Shown piece after piece: positions 61,323 through 64,000 of a stretch of 64,000 nucleotides of DNA; within the stretch, counting starts at the first letter, position 1; each line of letters begins with the position of its first letter. Both the position numbers and the translations under genes were made by a program. Origin of the DNA: Serratia symbiotica (GTDB taxonomy: Bacteria; Pseudomonadota; Gammaproteobacteria; Enterobacterales; Enterobacteriaceae); assembly GCF_000821185.2 (NCBI RefSeq), contig NZ_CP050855.1, forward strand, positions 2,976,001-3,040,000, read 5' to 3'. The notes under the pieces were generated by a model. That model was given only the letters and a program-made list of their open reading frames with translations. It made no database searches and was not told where the DNA came from.

Positions 61323-64000
61323 TGTTGGCACCCGTTACCGATTTCCCACACAGCATTACGCTGATTCAGGACAGCGGCATTCAATTTCTGGACTTTGCTC
61401 TGACGCCAATTCTGGATGCCGACTTCCCTGGCAAGTTTGTCCGTCAAACGGCGAGCGGCCCGCTATTGCTCCTGCAATGGGATGCCGACAGCGGCAAATA
61501 CTTGTTGCCCGCCCAAACAGGGCAAGCCCCGGAGGTGGTACGCCCGGAATTCAGTTATCCACTGCAACAATCACTGCGTCTATTGGATAAAACCTGGCTA
61601 CCGCTGCCTTTCTTTCGTTACACCCCATCAGGCGCGTTTTTAGCCGGGCCAGAAAACTGGGCGCGGATGCAGATCATTGAGTTGGATGCGCCCGATCAGG
61701 ACGGTAACTCGCTGCGGGTGGTGCTGGCTTTTGACACCCGCATCGCTGCGCCGAGCCAGGAGAGGCTGGCACCGAGCGAGAGCGATCTCAATACCGGACT
61801 TAGCTTCGCGCTGGCGCAACGTAACCATGATCTGGGCGAGTTCCTCGATCTCACCTGGGTGGATGGCTGGCTGCGCGAAGCCTTTACCCAAAGTGCAACA
61901 ATACAGGAACAACGTGCCACAACGGCGCTTGATACCGGGCTAAAAACCTTCGAGTATCAGGCGCATTACCTCAATCTGTTGCACATGCTTGGCAGCCAGT
62001 TGGCGGTGCCACAGATAAAGATCATCGGCACCACGTTGCAACAGCCTGCCGTCAACGTGGACGTCATTCTGGATGTCGGCAATTCTCATACCTGCGGCGT
62101 GCTGGTCGAAGACCATCCAGAAGAAAACCATGGCCTGAAGCAAACCTATGAACTGCAGTTGCGCTCGCTGTCCGCGCCACACTGTGTTTACAACGAGTTG
62201 TTCGAAAGCCGGGTAGAGTTCTCCCAAGCCACGTTTGGCAAACCGAGCTACTCGTTCCAGAGCGGACGCGATGATGCTTTTATCTGGCCTTCCATCACCC
62301 GTGTAGGCCGAGAAGCAGTACAGTTGGCGCAACAGCGGGCGGGCAATGAAGGCACTACCGGGATTTCCAGCCCACGCCGCTATCTGTGGGATGAAGAGCG
62401 TTATACGCCCGGTTGGCGGTTTAACAGCACACAAGAACCAATGGCTGCCGCAGCGCCATTGACTTTCCTGATCAATGACGAAGGCGTGCCGCTGTCTGCG
62501 TTGCCACTAGCGGAAAGGTTGCCAGTATTTGCCGCTCATTACAGCCGCAGTGCGGTAATGACCCTGATGCTGACCGAGTTGCTGGCACAAGCACTGATGC
62601 AGATCAACAGCGTCGCCCAACGAACGAAAATGCCGAACGCTACCGCCCCACGCCACCTGCGCACTATCATCCTGACGTTGCCTTCGGCGATGCCAAAGCC
62701 GGAACGTGAAATTTTCCGCCGCCGTATGCAGGAGGCCATTAGCCTGGTCTGGAAAGCCATGGGTTGGCACCCGCTGGATGCGCCGTTCGATGGCGAGCAA
62801 ACCCGTGTTCCCGTTCCACACGTGCATATGGAATGGGACGAGGCTAGCTGTGGCCAAATGGTTTATCTGTATAACGAAACACAGGTGAATTTCGCCGGCC
62901 GCACCGATGCCTTTTTTGCCGCTATGGCCAGGCCGGATCGGCCACTGACGCCGGGAGAAGCGGCGGGAAAATCCCTGCGCATCGCCTCCATCGACATCGG
63001 TGGCGGCACCACAGACCTGGCCATCACCCAATATGTGCTGGATGATGGCGTGGGCAACAACATCAAGATCAATCCGCGCCTGTTATTCCGCGAAGGGTTT
63101 AAAGTCGCCGGCGATGATATTCTGCTGGATGTCATTCAACTGTTTATCTTGCCCGCCATACAGCAGGCGATCGAAGACGCTGGCGTCGCTGCACCGACGG
63201 TCGTGATGGATAAACTGTTTGGCAATGCAGGCCGCATGGACGGATTTTCAACGTTGCGCCAGCAGGCCACATTGCAAATTTTTATGCCTATCGGGCATGC
63301 TTTGCTCGCAGCATATGAGAACTACGACCCGTTAGACGCACAGGCGGAAATTGCCGCCAATCTAGGCAAACTGTTACCACAGACACCCACCCCACAGGTT
63401 TTGGCATTTATCAACGGTGAAGTTCAGCGCGCTGCGGGTTCCACCACCTTCGACATTTTGCAGACCCCGCTAGTCATCCGTCTAAGCGCCTTGCACACCG
63501 CTTTCCTATCCGACCAACTCGGCATCGCCCATTGCCTGCGTCTGCTCTCCGAAGTTGTGGCGCTATACACCTGCGATGTGCTGCTACTCACTGGCCGTCC
63601 GGCGCGCTTTCCAGGCGTTCAGGCGCTATTGCGCCAGTTGCAGCCGCTACCCGCCAGCCGTATCTTGCCACTTGAGGGCTACCACACCCGCAGTTGGTAT
63701 CCATTTAATAGACGCGGGTGTATCGAAAACCCCAAATCCACCGCTGCTGTGGGTGCCATGCTGTGCCTGCTGGCCATCGATCTACGCCTGGCAAGTTTCT
63801 ATTTTAACGTCGGGGATTTGCTGCCTTACTCCACTATTCGCCATCTAGGCATGCTGGACGGCAATAACATGCTGGCAGATGATAACGTCTACTATCGCGA
63901 TATCGATCTGGATCACGCTGACTTTGCACTGGATCCTACCCGCTCTTTCCAACTGCGTGGCCCCCTGCGTTTAGGATTCCGCCAGTTGGATAATGAGCGC
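61319..64000 (+). CDS. srfB: SrfB, actin/Hsp70-like ATPase-fold protein (runs off the window)
   Basis: The ATG at 61319 overlaps the srfA stop (ATGATG). The frame is open for 894 codons to the window end; Salmonella SrfB is about 990 residues, so the C-terminus is missing only because of the edge. Two nucleotide-binding signatures of the actin/Hsp70 fold are visible: DVILDVGNSHTCGVLVED (about 240-258) and IASIDIGGGTTDLAIT (about 555-570). This suggests an ATPase partner of the membrane-bound SrfA. srfC would be expected just beyond. Confidence 0.87.
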   Translation, partial: MMLAPVTDFPHSITLIQDSGIQFLDFALTPILDADFPGKFVRQTASGPLLLLQWDADSGKYLLPAQTGQAPEVVRPEFSYPLQQSLRLLDKTWLPLPFFRYTPSGAFLAGPENWARMQIIELDAPDQDGNSLRVVLAFDTRIAAPSQERLAPSESDLNTGLSFALAQRNHDLGEFLDLTWVDGWLREAFTQSATIQEQRATTALDTGLKTFEYQAHYLNLLHMLGSQLAVPQIKIIGTTLQQPAVNVDVILDVGNSHTCGVLVEDHPEENHGLKQTYELQLRSLSAPHCVYNELFESRVEFSQATFGKPSYSFQSGRDDAFIWPSITRVGREAVQLAQQRAGNEGTTGISSPRRYLWDEERYTPGWRFNSTQEPMAAAAPLTFLINDEGVPLSALPLAERLPVFAAHYSRSAVMTLMLTELLAQALMQINSVAQRTKMPNATAPRHLRTIILTLPSAMPKPEREIFRRRMQEAISLVWKAMGWHPLDAPFDGEQTRVPVPHVHMEWDEASCGQMVYLYNETQVNFAGRTDAFFAAMARPDRPLTPGEAAGKSLRIASIDIGGGTTDLAITQYVLDDGVGNNIKINPRLLFREGFKVAGDDILLDVIQLFILPAIQQAIEDAGVAAPTVVMDKLFGNAGRMDGFSTLRQQATLQIFMPIGHALLAAYENYDPLDAQAEIAANLGKLLPQTPTPQVLAFINGEVQRAAGSTTFDILQTPLVIRLSALHTAFLSDQLGIAHCLRLLSEVVALYTCDVLLLTGRPARFPGVQALLRQLQPLPASRILPLEGYHTRSWYPFNRRGCIENPKSTAAVGAMLCLLAIDLRLASFYFNVGDLLPYSTIRHLGMLDGNNMLADDNVYYRDIDLDHADFALDPTRSFQLRGPLRLGFRQLDNER

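Overview
The window reads as the chromosome of an enterobacterium, most likely a Serratia or a close relative. Housekeeping genes follow the familiar E. coli/Serratia order (trpS-gph-rpe-dam-damX-aroB-aroK-hofQPONM-mrcA-nudE, hslRO-pckA, envZ-ompR, greB-tex-feoABC-bioH-gntX-nfuA, glp genes-asd-yhgN-gnt genes-ryhB). Proteins match in length and motif to enterobacterial families. The chromosome looks as if it is eroding: there are two identical IS3-family copies, several interspersed short repeats, at least four broken genes, and gaps where neighbours expected from synteny (igaA, yrfG, mal and rtc genes, the glycogen operon, gntR) are absent. A host-associated Serratia such as S. symbiotica would fit, but this is inference.

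Region by region: 1-5983 holds the 3' part of a yersiniabactin-type locus. An IS cuts the megasynthase tail, followed by ybtU, ybtE and fyuA with a Fur box. 6170-16339 (minus strand) holds trpS to hofM. 16465-21500 holds mrcA, nudE, hslR and hslO. 21853-24555 is pckA, broken by a frameshifting deletion and by a complete IS3-family element. A FitAB-type toxin-antitoxin pair follows. envZ/ompR and cbpA/cbpM (minus) and greB/tex (plus) lead to the ferrous-iron operon feoABC. Divergent from feoABC lies a candidate 41-residue cysteine-rich gene with its own terminator. bioH, gntX and nfuA precede a decayed ulaR-like regulator and glpE-glpG-glpR-glpD. Then come asd, yhgN, gntK, gntT, the small RNA RyhB with its Fur box, a decayed fimbrial adhesin gene and the fetAB iron exporter. 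50201-59158 is a chaperone-usher fimbrial locus with a divergent PapI/FaeA-like regulator and a terminal LuxR-type regulator. 60039-64000 is srfA and most of srfB.

Iron handling is the recurring theme: siderophore synthesis and uptake (ybt/fyuA), ferrous uptake (feo), iron-sparing RNA (ryhB), iron export (fetAB) and Fe-S assembly (nfuA), with recognisable Fur-like sites at three of these loci. Two repeat families mark the erosion. One is about 130-205 bp with ATACCC/GGGTAT ends. The other is about 150 bp with TTAGAACC-type ends and repeatedly sits exactly on stop codons of flanking genes.
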